Assembly (NCBI RefSeq): GCF_009792355.1
Contig: NZ_CP047045.1
Span: forward strand, 930,001 to 994,000
Direction: 5' to 3'
DNA length: 64,000 nt
From: Terricaulis silvestris
GTDB lineage: Bacteria > Pseudomonadota > Alphaproteobacteria > Caulobacterales > Aquidulcibacteraceae
Shown here piece after piece: positions 36,217 to 45,009 of this stretch. Under the pieces are notes generated by a model that searched no databases, was not told the origin of the DNA, and worked only from the letters and a program-made list of their open reading frames with translations. A program made the position numbers and the translations under genes. The stretch's first letter is position 1. Each line of letters begins with the position of its first letter.

Positions 36217-36945
36217 TTACCCGCGCCGATCGTCCTCAATGCGGAAAACCACACGCAGGTTCACCGGCGTGCCGGTCGCATCGGCGCCATCGCGGCGCAC
36301 GGCAGCGTGTCGCAGCGAGCGCGAGACACGCAATGCCGCGTTGCCGAAGCCGCCACCCGGCGTTTCGGACACTTTCGCGCAATCAAGCGCGCCGCCGTCC
36401 AACACCGTGCAGTGCAGCCGCGCTTCGCCTTCACGGCCGCGTTGCAACGCGCGATCCGGATAGAACGCCGACAAGCGGCGCGCGCTCGGCGTGCGGTCCC
36501 AAATCGGGCGCGGCGGCGCGGTGACGACGATGTCGTCGCCGTTGCTCGCGGTGGTCGCCAACTCGTCGCCGCTCGCGTTCACCGGCATGATGCCAATGGT
36601 TTCTTCCGGCACGGTGTCGGCGCTGGCTGTAGAGCTTCGCGCCGACGTCGAGCGCCGTTCGCTCGAAGCAGCGGCAGGCGGTGCGCTATCGTCAGAAGCC
36701 GTGTCCGCTGTCAGGTCATCGCTTGAGCCCAGCGGCCCCGCGCGCACTTGATCGGCGTCGTACGTATCGTTGTAAGCCGTCTCCAGATCGGTCTGGTTCG
36801 TCGGCTGCGTGCTTTTCCACGCGAAATAGCCGCCACCGAGCAGAACTACCGCGGCCAAGCCGCCGAGCAGCCATTTTCCTGCGCCGCCGCCACCGCCTTT
36901 GGTGGCCCGAATTTCCGTTGCGCCATGGTTCGGATCGTCGCTCAC
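36217..36945 (-). CDS. TonB C-terminal domain protein
   Basis: A single-pass membrane protein of 242 residues. A short N-terminus is followed by a Gly-rich turn and one helix (GKWLLGGLAAVVLLGGGYFAWK), a Ser/Ala/Asp/Thr-rich linker, and a C-terminal TonB-like domain (LSAFYPDRALQRGREGEARLHC, then GGGFGNAALRVSR). It is an energy-transducer-like protein without the usual Pro-Lys linker. The start is GTG at 36945 with AGGGAGAAG upstream; the frame opens to 37020. No exbB or exbD is nearby, so a partner is unknown. Confidence 0.65.
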   Translation of the reverse strand: MSDDPNHGATEIRATKGGGGGAGKWLLGGLAAVVLLGGGYFAWKSTQPTNQTDLETAYNDTYDADQVRAGPLGSSDDLTADTASDDSAPPAAASSERRSTSARSSTASADTVPEETIGIMPVNASGDELATTASNGDDIVVTAPPRPIWDRTPSARRLSAFYPDRALQRGREGEARLHCTVLDGGALDCAKVSETPGGGFGNAALRVSRSLRHAAVRRDGADATGTPVNLRVVFRIEDDRRG

Positions 36946-37137
36946 ACTCTTCTCCCTCGAAAATAACTTTTGAGAAACCCGCGCCACCGCAACGCATCGC
37001 AGAGGTATTGTGTTCCGCATGTAATTGGGGGGAGCGCGGCCGATTTCGATGCGCTGTTGAAGCCGCGAAATCAGGTCAGTGGTGTGACCGAGGTCATAGT
37101 CAAAGCGCGCCTGCGCGCCTAGCAGCGCTGCCGCGCG

Positions 37138-37638
37138 CTACGAACCCAGCAAATCCAGCAGCAGCCCGTAATCGTCGTCCATCAGCCCATTGCGCCGTGC
37201 GCGCGCCACCGCTTCGCGCCCAGCCTCAGCCGTTTGCGGCGCCCAGGCGCTCATCGCATCGCACCGCGCGGCGTCCGGCCGTTCGCGCCGCACCACCGCC
37301 ATCTCCGCCAGCTGTCCCACGTAACGGGCAACACCTTCACGTACTTCGCGCTCGCCGCCACCGCTCGCTGCCGCATTCATCGCGCCGACTTCGAGTGCGC
37401 CAACCAAGCCAGCGTTGATCACCTGACGCATCGGCACGCGGCAGGCGAAACTATCGCCCAGCGCGCGCGACCAATTCTCCGTCACGCGATCCACCTGCGC
37501 TTGATTAGGCCGGCCAGCCAACAGCGCTGCGAATGCGCCACGGCTCGCGGCATCCGCGTAGCGCAATGTCGGCAAGCTTTCGGGCGCCGTTGCGCAAGCA
37601 GTGAGCGTGAGCAGGGCGGCGAGCAAAGCGATGCGCAT
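37138..37638 (-). CDS. hypothetical lipoprotein
   Basis: A 166-residue predicted lipoprotein with the leader MRIALLAALLTLTAC. The mature part is helical and Arg/Ala-rich, with two further cysteines (DSFACRVPM and DAARCDAMSA). The frame opens to 37683 but the leader begins at 37638. It lies 14 bases after the lipase stop on the same strand, so it may be the last gene of that operon. I recognise no family. Confidence 0.6.
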   Translation of the reverse strand: MRIALLAALLTLTACATAPESLPTLRYADAASRGAFAALLAGRPNQAQVDRVTENWSRALGDSFACRVPMRQVINAGLVGALEVGAMNAAASGGGEREVREGVARYVGQLAEMAVVRRERPDAARCDAMSAWAPQTAEAGREAVARARRNGLMDDDYGLLLDLLGS

Positions 37639-37652
37639 GGGAACTCCTGTCT

Positions 37653-38477
37653 TCAGCCTCGCGCCATCCGTTCCGCGAGCCAAGCCAAAATCACATCCAT
37701 CGCCGCATCGCGCTCAAGGTCGTTGAGCAATTCGTGTCGGCCTTCAGGATAGAGTTCCAAGCGCTTGTCTGTCGCACGGATCGTGGCGGCGAACCGTTTG
37801 CTGCCTTCGGGATCCGTCGCGCGATCCTTCTCGCCGTGCAGCACCAGCACCGGCGTCACCCACTCCGGATACTGCGCCCACGCGCGTTCCGCGACATCGA
37901 TCGCCGTCGCACCAGTTTTCGCGGGCACGCGCGTATCGCTCACCATCGGATCGTTGCGATAGCCTTCCACTTCTTCCGGAATGCGCGAGAGCCCTTCCGC
38001 ATCCAGCGGCGGTGCGAGCCGCGCCGATGGCGCAAACATCGACACGAACCTAGCAATAGCACGCAAATGCGCCGGCGCGCTGATCAGTAGGGCAGGCGCG
38101 CTCAGCACCACGCCGGCGACATCTTTTCCATCCTCCGCCACGCTCGCCGCCGTCACCAAACCGCCGAGCGAATGGCCGAACAGGAAAAGTGGCTTGCCCT
38201 GCGCTACCAGCACACGCCGCGCTGCGCGATGATCGGCAACGGCCTCGCGCAAATCCGCGACACCGCGCGCGCCGGCGGATCGCCCATGCCCGCGCATGTC
38301 CCAACCGTAAACGTCGAACCCCAGCGCGTTCAGCTTGGGCACCAGCGCGTGATAGTGCGCCACATAGCGCTCGGCGTATTCGGCGAAGCCGTGCGTGAGC
38401 AGCAGATTGGCGCGCGCATCCGGCGTGCGCCACCCGTAGCCGCTCAAGCCGCGTCCGAAATCCCAAGCTTCCGCCAT
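37653..38477 (-). CDS. alpha/beta hydrolase, monoacylglycerol lipase-like
   Basis: Serine hydrolase of 274 residues resembling PldB/monoglyceride lipase. Motifs are the oxyanion HGFAEYAERY, the nucleophile elbow GHSLGG, the acid in LHGEKDRATDPEG and the histidine in PEGRHELLND. The ATG overlaps the thiolase stop by one base (TGATG type), so the two are probably cotranslated. The pairing suggests acyl-lipid breakdown feeding beta-oxidation, but the substrate is inferred. Confidence 0.82.
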   Translation of the reverse strand: MAEAWDFGRGLSGYGWRTPDARANLLLTHGFAEYAERYVAHYHALVPKLNALGFDVYGWDMRGHGRSAGARGVADLREAVADHRAARRVLVAQGKPLFLFGHSLGGLVTAASVAEDGKDVAGVVLSAPALLISAPAHLRAIARFVSMFAPSARLAPPLDAEGLSRIPEEVEGYRNDPMVSDTRVPAKTGATAIDVAERAWAQYPEWVTPVLVLHGEKDRATDPEGSKRFAATIRATDKRLELYPEGRHELLNDLERDAAMDVILAWLAERMARG

Positions 38478-39652
38478 CACCGCTCCAACAACGCCGCCGT
38501 CGCCATACCGCCCGCCGTGCACACGCCCACGATAGCGCGCTTGGCGTTGCGGCGCCCAAGCTCCAACAGCGTCGAGCCAAGGTAACGTATCCCGCTCATC
38601 CCGTACGGATGCCCCAGCGCAATCGCGCCGCCATTGACATTGGTCCGCTCCCACGGCGTTTGCAGTTCGCGCTGATTGTAGAGCGTCGTCACCGCATACG
38701 CTTCGTGCAGCTCCCACAGATCGACATCGTCCGCGTTCACCGCGTTTAGCTTCATCAGCTTCCGGATCGCCGGCGTGATCGCGATGCTCATCTCCTCGGG
38801 CGCCACCGAGCCCAGCGCAAAGCCACGCCAATAGCCAAGGATCGACAGCCCCCGCTTCGCCGCCAAATCCGCGTCCATCATCACGACAGCCGCCGCGCCA
38901 TCCGAAAGCTGCGACGCATTCCCCGCCGTTGTTGTGCCGCCTTCGTACACAGGCTTCAGCGCTGAAAGCTTCTCCAACGTGGTATCCGGGCGAGGGCCCT
39001 CATCGCGATCGAGCGTCACAGCAACAACGCTGCTCGCGCCCGTCGCCTTGTCCGTCACCTTCATTTGCGTCGCGATTGGGATAATCTCTTCAGCGTACTT
39101 CCCCGCGGCGTTAGCCTCCGTCACGCGCTTTTGACTCATCACCACATACTCATCCAGCGCTTGCCGGCTGATGCCGTACTTCTCCGCGACGAGATCCGCG
39201 GTCTGGTTCATCGTCCACCACACCGCGGGCATGATCTGTTGCAATGGCTCATAGAAGAAGCCGTTGAAGTTCAGATTGAACTGCACCAGCGAGATGCTTT
39301 CGACGCCGCCCGCGATCCCGCACGCAATTTCACCGCGCGCAATCGCGTTCGCCACATACGACGCCGCCGTCAGGCCCGAGCCGCAATAGCGGTTCACGGT
39401 CACGCCCGGCACGCCAACACCAAACCCCGCGAACAGCGCCGCACTACGCGCCACGTTGTGTCCCGTCGCGCCCTCCGGCAGGCCGCAGCCGAGTACGACA
39501 TCTTCGATCTCGCCCGCCTCGATCTTCGCGCGCGCCACGGCTTCTTTCATCACGTGCGCCGCCATCGCGATGCCGTGCGTTTGGTTCAGCGCGCCGCGCT
39601 GCGCTTTCGCGATCGCAGTGCGGCAATAACTGACGACGGCGACGTCTTTCAT
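38477..39652 (-). CDS. acetyl-CoA acetyltransferase (thiolase)
   Basis: Thiolase of 391 residues that cleaves or forms acyl-acyl-CoA. The first catalytic Cys is in VNRYCGSGL near residue 89, the His in GGAIALGHPYGMSG and the second Cys in VGVCTAGGMATA. The N-terminal CRTAIAKAQRGALNQTHG is typical of acetyl-CoA C-acyltransferases. The length is usual. It leads a two-gene unit with the lipase; degradative thiolase is as likely as the biosynthetic type. Confidence 0.9.
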   Translation of the reverse strand: MKDVAVVSYCRTAIAKAQRGALNQTHGIAMAAHVMKEAVARAKIEAGEIEDVVLGCGLPEGATGHNVARSAALFAGFGVGVPGVTVNRYCGSGLTAASYVANAIARGEIACGIAGGVESISLVQFNLNFNGFFYEPLQQIMPAVWWTMNQTADLVAEKYGISRQALDEYVVMSQKRVTEANAAGKYAEEIIPIATQMKVTDKATGASSVVAVTLDRDEGPRPDTTLEKLSALKPVYEGGTTTAGNASQLSDGAAAVVMMDADLAAKRGLSILGYWRGFALGSVAPEEMSIAITPAIRKLMKLNAVNADDVDLWELHEAYAVTTLYNQRELQTPWERTNVNGGAIALGHPYGMSGIRYLGSTLLELGRRNAKRAIVGVCTAGGMATAALLER

Positions 39653-39797
39653 CGAGCGCTCCCAAGCAACGCGCGCAGTCTATTTCAGAAACGGAATGAT
39701 GCAGCGGTGATTCTGTGCATAAGCCGCAAATCAGTTCATCATTCCAACCCGTAACCATTCCGGACCCGGTCCGGAGACGCGAAATGGGAGCGCGTGA

Positions 39798-40055
39798 ATG
39801 ACTGCTCTGAGAAAGTATAAGCCGCTGCAGGCCCACCTCGAACGCCGCCGTGGGCGGCCAGAAATGCTCACTTTCGAAGACATCGAGGGGATCATCGGCA
39901 AAGGTCTGCCCCCAAGCGCCACGAAGCATCGCTCGTTCTGGTCGAACGACAACCGCGAGGAGGGTTCGGCCTGCCACGCCTGGAGTCGGGCCGGCTATCG
40001 CGTGGCTTACCTGGATCGCGAGCAGAAAGTCGTTCGGTTTGAGCGCATCCGCTAG
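39798..40055 (+). CDS. small protein resembling the DUF7662 domain
   Basis: An 85-residue protein: YKPLQAHLERRRG, then MLTFEDIEGIIGKGLPPSATKHRSFWSND, AWSRAGYRVAYLD and a final VVRFERIR. This linear pattern (LTF-x-x-I-E, LP-x-S-A, W-W/F-x-N, A-W-x-x-A-G-Y-x-V) recalls the DUF7662 domain, of unknown function. GGGAG precedes the start. It stands alone between the thiolase gene and a lipoprotein. Confidence 0.6.
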   Translation: MTALRKYKPLQAHLERRRGRPEMLTFEDIEGIIGKGLPPSATKHRSFWSNDNREEGSACHAWSRAGYRVAYLDREQKVVRFERIR

Positions 40056-40164
40056 CGCATCCACAGAGCCATAGTCCTGCATCTCTGACTCGCGGCCATG
40101 CAGTCGCCCGTGCTTGCGGGCGGCCGCCCGGACGCCGATGATGGCCAGGAACAGGGAGACGCAC

Positions 40165-40707
40165 ATGCGTTGGGTAATCGCGGCTTTGGCGCTTGGCCTT
40201 GCGGCCTGCGACGGATCAACCACGGCGGCGCCAAACGCTGATGGAACTACGGCGGCGGCCGATGGCTACACGCTCGAAATCCGCGCCATGGAGTCCGTGC
40301 AGACGTACCTCGTCACCGCGCCGGACGGGCGCATCGTCGGCGGTCGCGCCGCCAGCGGCGTCTCAGCCTTGTTGGACACGGACCGTGCGCAATCCCTCGC
40401 CGCCGAGCCGCCGCCAGAAGGCGAGGCGCAACCCGAAGTGATGGCGATGCGCTGGCCGGGTTTCGAAATGTCGATCAGCGGCGACGAAGAAAACGCCGAC
40501 GGCGAAAACGGCAGCGTCAACATCTCGATCGGCGGCGAACAGCAGGTGGAAATCCGCGCCAACGAGGGTGGTCCTGGCGACGCCGATGATACCGCCTACG
40601 TCCGCATCACCGGCGCAGACGAAGCGGCGGCGCGTGATTTCATCAACGACGCCGAAGAACTCTCCGCCGAAACAAAAACAGAAATGCTAGGCGCCCTCGG
40701 GCTTTAA
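40165..40707 (+). CDS. hypothetical lipoprotein
   Basis: A 180-residue acidic lipoprotein with leader MRWVIAALALGLAAC. The mature part has a beta-rich core (TLEIRAMESVQTYLVTAPDGRIVGGRAASGV, SVNISIGGEQQVEIRA) and many Asp, Glu and Ala residues. AGGGAGA precedes the ATG at 40165; the frame is open to 40114. No family is recognised. It ends 78 bases before the S46 peptidase. Confidence 0.62.
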   Translation: MRWVIAALALGLAACDGSTTAAPNADGTTAAADGYTLEIRAMESVQTYLVTAPDGRIVGGRAASGVSALLDTDRAQSLAAEPPPEGEAQPEVMAMRWPGFEMSISGDEENADGENGSVNISIGGEQQVEIRANEGGPGDADDTAYVRITGADEAAARDFINDAEELSAETKTEMLGALGL

Positions 40708-40785
40708 CGGCCGCTCGGCGCGCCGCGCTTGCGTCCCCTCGGGGTTTGGGCTTCTTTCGCGCCCAACATTTGAGGGGACTTGTTT

Positions 40786-42846
40786 ATGCGTAATCCGTTA
40801 CGCGCGGCTGCGGCTGCGGCCTGCGTCTTTGCTCTCATCGCCACGCCCGCCTCGAGCGAAGAGGGCATGTGGACGTTCGACAATTTCCCCGCCGCGCGCA
40901 TGCAGCGCGATCTTGGTTGGGCGCCGGATCAAGCGTGGCTCGATCGCGTCATGGCGGGCGCGGCGCGCTTGCCTGGCTGCTCCGGTTCGAACGTCAGCGC
41001 CAACGGGCTGATGCTCACCAACCATCACTGCATCACCGCGTGCCTGCGCAATCTCTCCAGCGAGCAAAGCGATTTCCTCGCCGCCGGCTTCACCGCCCGC
41101 ACGCGCGAAGAAGAGCGCCGCTGCCCGAACTATTCTATCTCCATCCTCACCGGCATCACGGATGTCACGCAGCGCATCGATACCGCGACCGCCGGCGTCG
41201 CCGCCGACGCCTTCGCTCGTACCCGCGACGCTGAGATTGCCCGTATCGAGAGCGAATGCACCAGCGGCCAGATCCGCTGCGAAGTGACCACGCTCTACCA
41301 AGGCGGCCGCTACGCGCTCTACAACTATAAGCGCTATGACGACGTCCGTATGGTGTTCGCGCCCGAGCAGCAGGTCGCGGCCTTCGGGGGCGATCCGGAT
41401 AATTACAACTTCCCGCGCTACTGCCTCGATTTCGCAATCTTGCGCGTTTACGAAAACGGTGCCCCGGCAGCGACGCCGGCGCACCTCTCGATGCGCTTCA
41501 CACCCGTGACGGAAGACGAAGTCGTCCTCGCCGTCGGCAATCCCGGCACGACCTCGCGCTCGCGCACCACAGCGGAAATGGCGTTTCAGCGCGATATCCA
41601 GCTGCCGTGGATGCTCAACGTCCTCTCCGAAACGCGCGGGCGCCTCATCGCATACTCGGAACTCGGCCCCAACCAGCGCCGCCTCGGCACCAACGCGCTG
41701 CAAGGCGTGGAAAACCTCGTGAAGCGTTTCTCAGGTCAACGCATGTCGCTGGTGAGTGCGGAGAATTTCGCCCGCGTCACCGCCGCCGAGCAGGACTTCC
41801 AGGCCCGTGTCCGCCGCAACTCGGCATCTGCGCGCGAAGTCGGCGACGCCTGGGGTGAAATCTCACGCGCTCAAGACACGTATCGCGGCATGTTCTATCG
41901 TCACCAGATGCTCGAAGCCTCCGCCGCGCAGCGCTCGCAGCTGTTCGGCTGGGCCCGCGACCTCGTTCGCGCCGCCGAAGAACGCCCCAAGCCAGACGCG
42001 CAACGCATGCCGCGCTACACCGACGCGCGCATCTCGGTGGTCGAGCGCTCCATTACCGGCGCGCAGCCCACGGAAACGGACTTCGAGCGGCTCAATCTCG
42101 AAATCTGGCTGTTGAAGCTGCGCGAGTATCTCACGGTCGATGACCCGACGGTGCAACGCATCCTCAATCGCCAAAGCCCCGAAGAACTCGCTGCACGCCT
42201 CTCGCAATCGCGCCTCGGCGATCCCGCCGTTCGGCGCCAGCTCTGGGAAGGCGGCGGCGCCGCAATCGCCGCGTCCGACGATCCCATGATCGTGTTCGTC
42301 CGGTCCTGGGACACTGACGCCCGCCAGGTGCGCGAGCAATTCGAAACCCAAGTTGAAGGCCCAGTCGCCCGCGCGCACGAACGCATTGCCCGCGCCCGCT
42401 TCCGCGCGTTCGGCACCAACACCTACCCGGATGCCACCGGCACGCCACGCATCACCTATGGCCGCGTGCGCGGCTGGACTGAAGGGACGCGCACTGTGCC
42501 ATGGTTCACCAACATAGACGGGCTCTACGCACGCGCCACCAACGCCGAGCCGTTCAATCTCTCGCAACGCTGGATCGATGCTCGCGGCCGCGTCAATGGC
42601 GCGACCGTCTACAACATCGCGACCACGACAGAGAGCGTCGGCGGCGCGTCGGGCAGCCCGCTGCTCGATCGCGAAGGCCGCGTTGTCGGCGCAAGCTTCG
42701 ATGGCAATATCCACGCGACGGCCGGCACCTTTTTCTACGATCCAACGCTCAACCGCACCGTCACCGTCACCACCACCGCGATGCAAGCGGCATTGCGCGA
42801 CGTCTACGGCATGAACGCGCTGCTCGCCGAACTCGGCGGCAGCTAA
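40786..42846 (+). CDS. S46 family dipeptidyl-peptidase
   Basis: Exported serine peptidase of 686 residues, of the DPP7/DPP11 family that removes N-terminal dipeptides. A signal peptide (NPLRAAAAAACVFALIATPASS) precedes EEGMWTFDNFP, the mature start. The catalytic His is in GLMLTNHHCI and the nucleophile in SVGGASGSPLLD, followed by GEVVGxxFDGN-type sequence. The usual Asn in GGNSGSP is Ala here. GAGGGG stands eight bases before the ATG at 40786. It should act in the periplasm on peptides from outside. Confidence 0.9.
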   Translation: MRNPLRAAAAAACVFALIATPASSEEGMWTFDNFPAARMQRDLGWAPDQAWLDRVMAGAARLPGCSGSNVSANGLMLTNHHCITACLRNLSSEQSDFLAAGFTARTREEERRCPNYSISILTGITDVTQRIDTATAGVAADAFARTRDAEIARIESECTSGQIRCEVTTLYQGGRYALYNYKRYDDVRMVFAPEQQVAAFGGDPDNYNFPRYCLDFAILRVYENGAPAATPAHLSMRFTPVTEDEVVLAVGNPGTTSRSRTTAEMAFQRDIQLPWMLNVLSETRGRLIAYSELGPNQRRLGTNALQGVENLVKRFSGQRMSLVSAENFARVTAAEQDFQARVRRNSASAREVGDAWGEISRAQDTYRGMFYRHQMLEASAAQRSQLFGWARDLVRAAEERPKPDAQRMPRYTDARISVVERSITGAQPTETDFERLNLEIWLLKLREYLTVDDPTVQRILNRQSPEELAARLSQSRLGDPAVRRQLWEGGGAAIAASDDPMIVFVRSWDTDARQVREQFETQVEGPVARAHERIARARFRAFGTNTYPDATGTPRITYGRVRGWTEGTRTVPWFTNIDGLYARATNAEPFNLSQRWIDARGRVNGATVYNIATTTESVGGASGSPLLDREGRVVGASFDGNIHATAGTFFYDPTLNRTVTVTTTAMQAALRDVYGMNALLAELGGS

Positions 42847-42854
42847 AGAAAAAA

Positions 42855-42876
42855 CCTCCCCGCGAGGGGAGGGTTT
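42855..42876 (+). terminator. terminator after the S46 peptidase gene
   Basis: CCTCCCC and GGGGAGG form a seven-base stem with a GCGA loop, followed by GTTT. It starts nine bases after the peptidase stop and belongs to a larger run of hairpins. Confidence 0.6.
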
Positions 42877-42889
42877 CATCGAAACCTGT

Positions 42890-42954
42890 GAGGGCGCCGG
42901 CAACGGCACTCGGAGAACACGCCGCCGGCGCCCTCGACCTCTCCTGCTGGCACG
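42890..42954. repeat. cluster of inverted repeats
   Basis: A perfect 12-base inverted repeat (GAGGGCGCCGGC / GCCGGCGCCCTC, 42890-42901 and 42924-42935) is followed by CCTCTCC / GGAGAGG at 42938-42954. It fills the space between the convergent S46 peptidase and hydrolase genes and resembles repetitive extragenic elements. No coding frame is plausible. Confidence 0.5.
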
Positions 42955-43041
42955 GGAGAGGATCAGGTAAGATCACGCGCCGCCGCATGAGGGAGCGTCA
43001 ACTCAGTTGAGACGAGCCGCGCTACAAGCACGGCGAACCGC

Positions 43042-43995
43042 TCAAGAAATCGCAGCGTTCAAAAACGCGGCCTGCTTCTGCAGCGAAGCAAACGCCTGCG
43101 GCGTCGGGAACGCGATGAACGCGTGCGCTGCGCCCGGATAAATATCGAGCTCGCCCGCATTGCCTGCGGCCACCCAACGCGCATGCATGAACAAGCTGTC
43201 GTCCAGCAGCGCGTCGCGCGTGCCGATCGTGAACAAGGCGGGGCACAGGCCGCGTAAATCAGCAAACTGTGGCGAAATATTTGGCGCACGCTTCTCATCA
43301 GTGCTGAGGCCCGGCAAAAACGCGTCCCCAAACTTCAGAATATCGACCGTGCGCAACACCAAACGCTCGTCGCCGAACGCGCGTGCGCTCGGCGACATGC
43401 CAAGATCGAACACGCCGAACACCAGATTGGCGGCGCGGAACGGCGTGATGCCGTGCTTGTCGCGCAAGCGGAGCATTGTCAGCGCCGCGAGATGCGCCCC
43501 GGCGCTTTCGCCGCCGATCGTCAACGCGCCGCCGCCGAAATCCTTCAGATTCTCATTCACCCACAGCGCCGCGGCTTCGCAATCGTCAGGCCCGGCCGGG
43601 TAGGGGTTCTCCGGCGCGAGACGATACTCAACGCTGATCGCGGTCAGCCCCGTCTCATCCGCTACGCGCTCCAGCAGCCGGTCTTGAGCGTCCGCCGAGC
43701 CCAGCACATGCCCGCCGCCATGGATGTGCAAATAAACGCCGCGCGATTTCTCCGCAGGCAGGACACGCAAAGGAATCTTGCCGCCCTTGCCGTCGATCTC
43801 AACCCAGCGCGCGCGATCCGATTTTGCCGCCACCGGAAAGATGCTTTCACCGCGCGCCCGCGCATCGCGCACCTTCTGCGGACCGATGTCCCACCATTCC
43901 GGCATCCCGCTCATCGCCTGAATGATCGCGGCGTTGGCTGCGCGCGTTTCCGGCGGGACGGCGTCGTCGCTGAAGAGGGCTGGATCGAGTTTCAT
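43042..43995 (-). CDS. alpha/beta hydrolase, hormone-sensitive lipase family
   Basis: Esterase of 317 residues in the HSL family. The oxyanion motif is HIHGGGHV, the nucleophile elbow [12 protein letters not shown], the acid in [11 protein letters not shown] and the histidine in [28 protein letters not shown] is also typical. Cytosolic ester hydrolysis is likely, with unknown substrate. Convergent with the S46 peptidase. Confidence 0.88.
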   Translation of the reverse strand: MKLDPALFSDDAVPPETRAANAAIIQAMSGMPEWWDIGPQKVRDARARGESIFPVAAKSDRARWVEIDGKGGKIPLRVLPAEKSRGVYLHIHGGGHVLGSADAQDRLLERVADETGLTAISVEYRLAPENPYPAGPDDCEAAALWVNENLKDFGGGALTIGGESAGAHLAALTMLRLRDKHGITPFRAANLVFGVFDLGMSPSARAFGDERLVLRTVDILKFGDAFLPGLSTDEKRAPNISPQFADLRGLCPALFTIGTRDALLDDSLFMHARWVAAGNAGELDIYPGAAHAFIAFPTPQAFASLQKQAAFLNAAIS

Positions 43996-44069
43996 ACCGC
44001 GATACTGCCGCGCTCCGGCGGCGGCGCAAGCGCTATCGCGATCGCCCGCGCCATCCTATCTTAAATCCC

Positions 44070-44549
44070 ATGACCAAAGCCGCCTTACCCGATCCACCTT
44101 ATCGCGGCGGCTGCCTCTGCGGCAGCGTGCGCTATTGCTATAGCGGACGCCCGCGCACCCTGATCGCGTGCCATTGCCTCGACTGCCAGAAGCAGACCGG
44201 CGCCACCAATCTGCTCACGCTGATTGGCGATCGCGTCGCGTTCACGCACGAGCAGGGCGATGTCGTCCGCTATCGCAAAACCGCCGACAGCGGCCGCTTT
44301 GCCGACTACGTGCGCTGCGCCCAGTGTGGTGTCCGCGTCTGGCACGAGCCGCTTGCGGCGCCGGAATATTGCTTCATCGCCGTCGGCACGCTCGACGATC
44401 CGTCTTGGGTCGTTCCTGTCGCCCACATCTGGACATCACGCGCCGCGCCGTCCGCACAGATTCCGCCCGATGCCTACGCGACCCCGCAATCGCCCGCCGC
44501 CGATCGCTCCGATCTCTTCGCTGCGTTCGACCGCACCTATCCGCGCTAG
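44070..44549 (+). CDS. GFA/CENP-V family zinc protein
   Basis: A 159-residue protein of the glutathione-dependent formaldehyde-activating (GFA) family. Zinc ligands are in GGCLCGSVRYC, CHCLDCQKQTG and VRCAQCGVRVWH, seven or eight cysteines in total. Family enzymes include S-hydroxymethyl glutathione synthase, but many have unknown substrates. It converges with the EVE gene with one base between stops. Confidence 0.88.
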   Translation: MTKAALPDPPYRGGCLCGSVRYCYSGRPRTLIACHCLDCQKQTGATNLLTLIGDRVAFTHEQGDVVRYRKTADSGRFADYVRCAQCGVRVWHEPLAAPEYCFIAVGTLDDPSWVVPVAHIWTSRAAPSAQIPPDAYATPQSPAADRSDLFAAFDRTYPR

Positions 44550-44550
44550 C

Positions 44551-44961
44551 TCACTTCAGCCCGCCCATCTTGCGGATTGCGCTCCATTCGGCCGCCGTCA
44601 CCGGCTGCACCGAGAGCCGCGAATTCTTCACCAGCACCATATCGGCCAACTTCTTGTCCGCCTTGATCGTTGCCAGCGTCACCGGCGTCTTCAGCGGCTC
44701 AACGGCCTTCAGATCAACGCAGACGAACGCCCCGGTTTTATCGGTCGGATCGACATACGCCTCTTTCACCACCGTGCTGACGCCGACGACCTCTTTGCCG
44801 TCGCCGGAATGATAGAAGAAGACGCTATCGCCCTTCTTCATCGCCTTGAGGTGCGTCTTGGCCTGATGGTTGCGCACGCCGGTCCAGGCGTCCGCGCCCT
44901 TCTTGACGTGTTGGTCCCAGGACCACGTTTCCGGTTCGCTTTTGACCAGCCAGTGCGCCAT
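44551..44961 (-). CDS. EVE domain protein
   Basis: A 136-residue single EVE (PUA-like) domain: HWLVKSEPETWSWDQ, GVRNHQAKTHLKAMKKGDSVFFYHSGDGKEVVG and a C-terminal LADMVLVKNSRLSVQPVT. EVE proteins bind modified bases in RNA or DNA, and the stand-alone form is common in alphaproteobacteria. A role in tRNA or mRNA methylation reading is the family expectation. No methyltransferase partner is coupled directly. Confidence 0.88.
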   Translation of the reverse strand: MAHWLVKSEPETWSWDQHVKKGADAWTGVRNHQAKTHLKAMKKGDSVFFYHSGDGKEVVGVSTVVKEAYVDPTDKTGAFVCVDLKAVEPLKTPVTLATIKADKKLADMVLVKNSRLSVQPVTAAEWSAIRKMGGLK

Positions 44962-45009
44962 GCCCGCGATGTACTACGCGGCCGGCGCCAGGCCAAGCGC
45001 TTCGATGGG

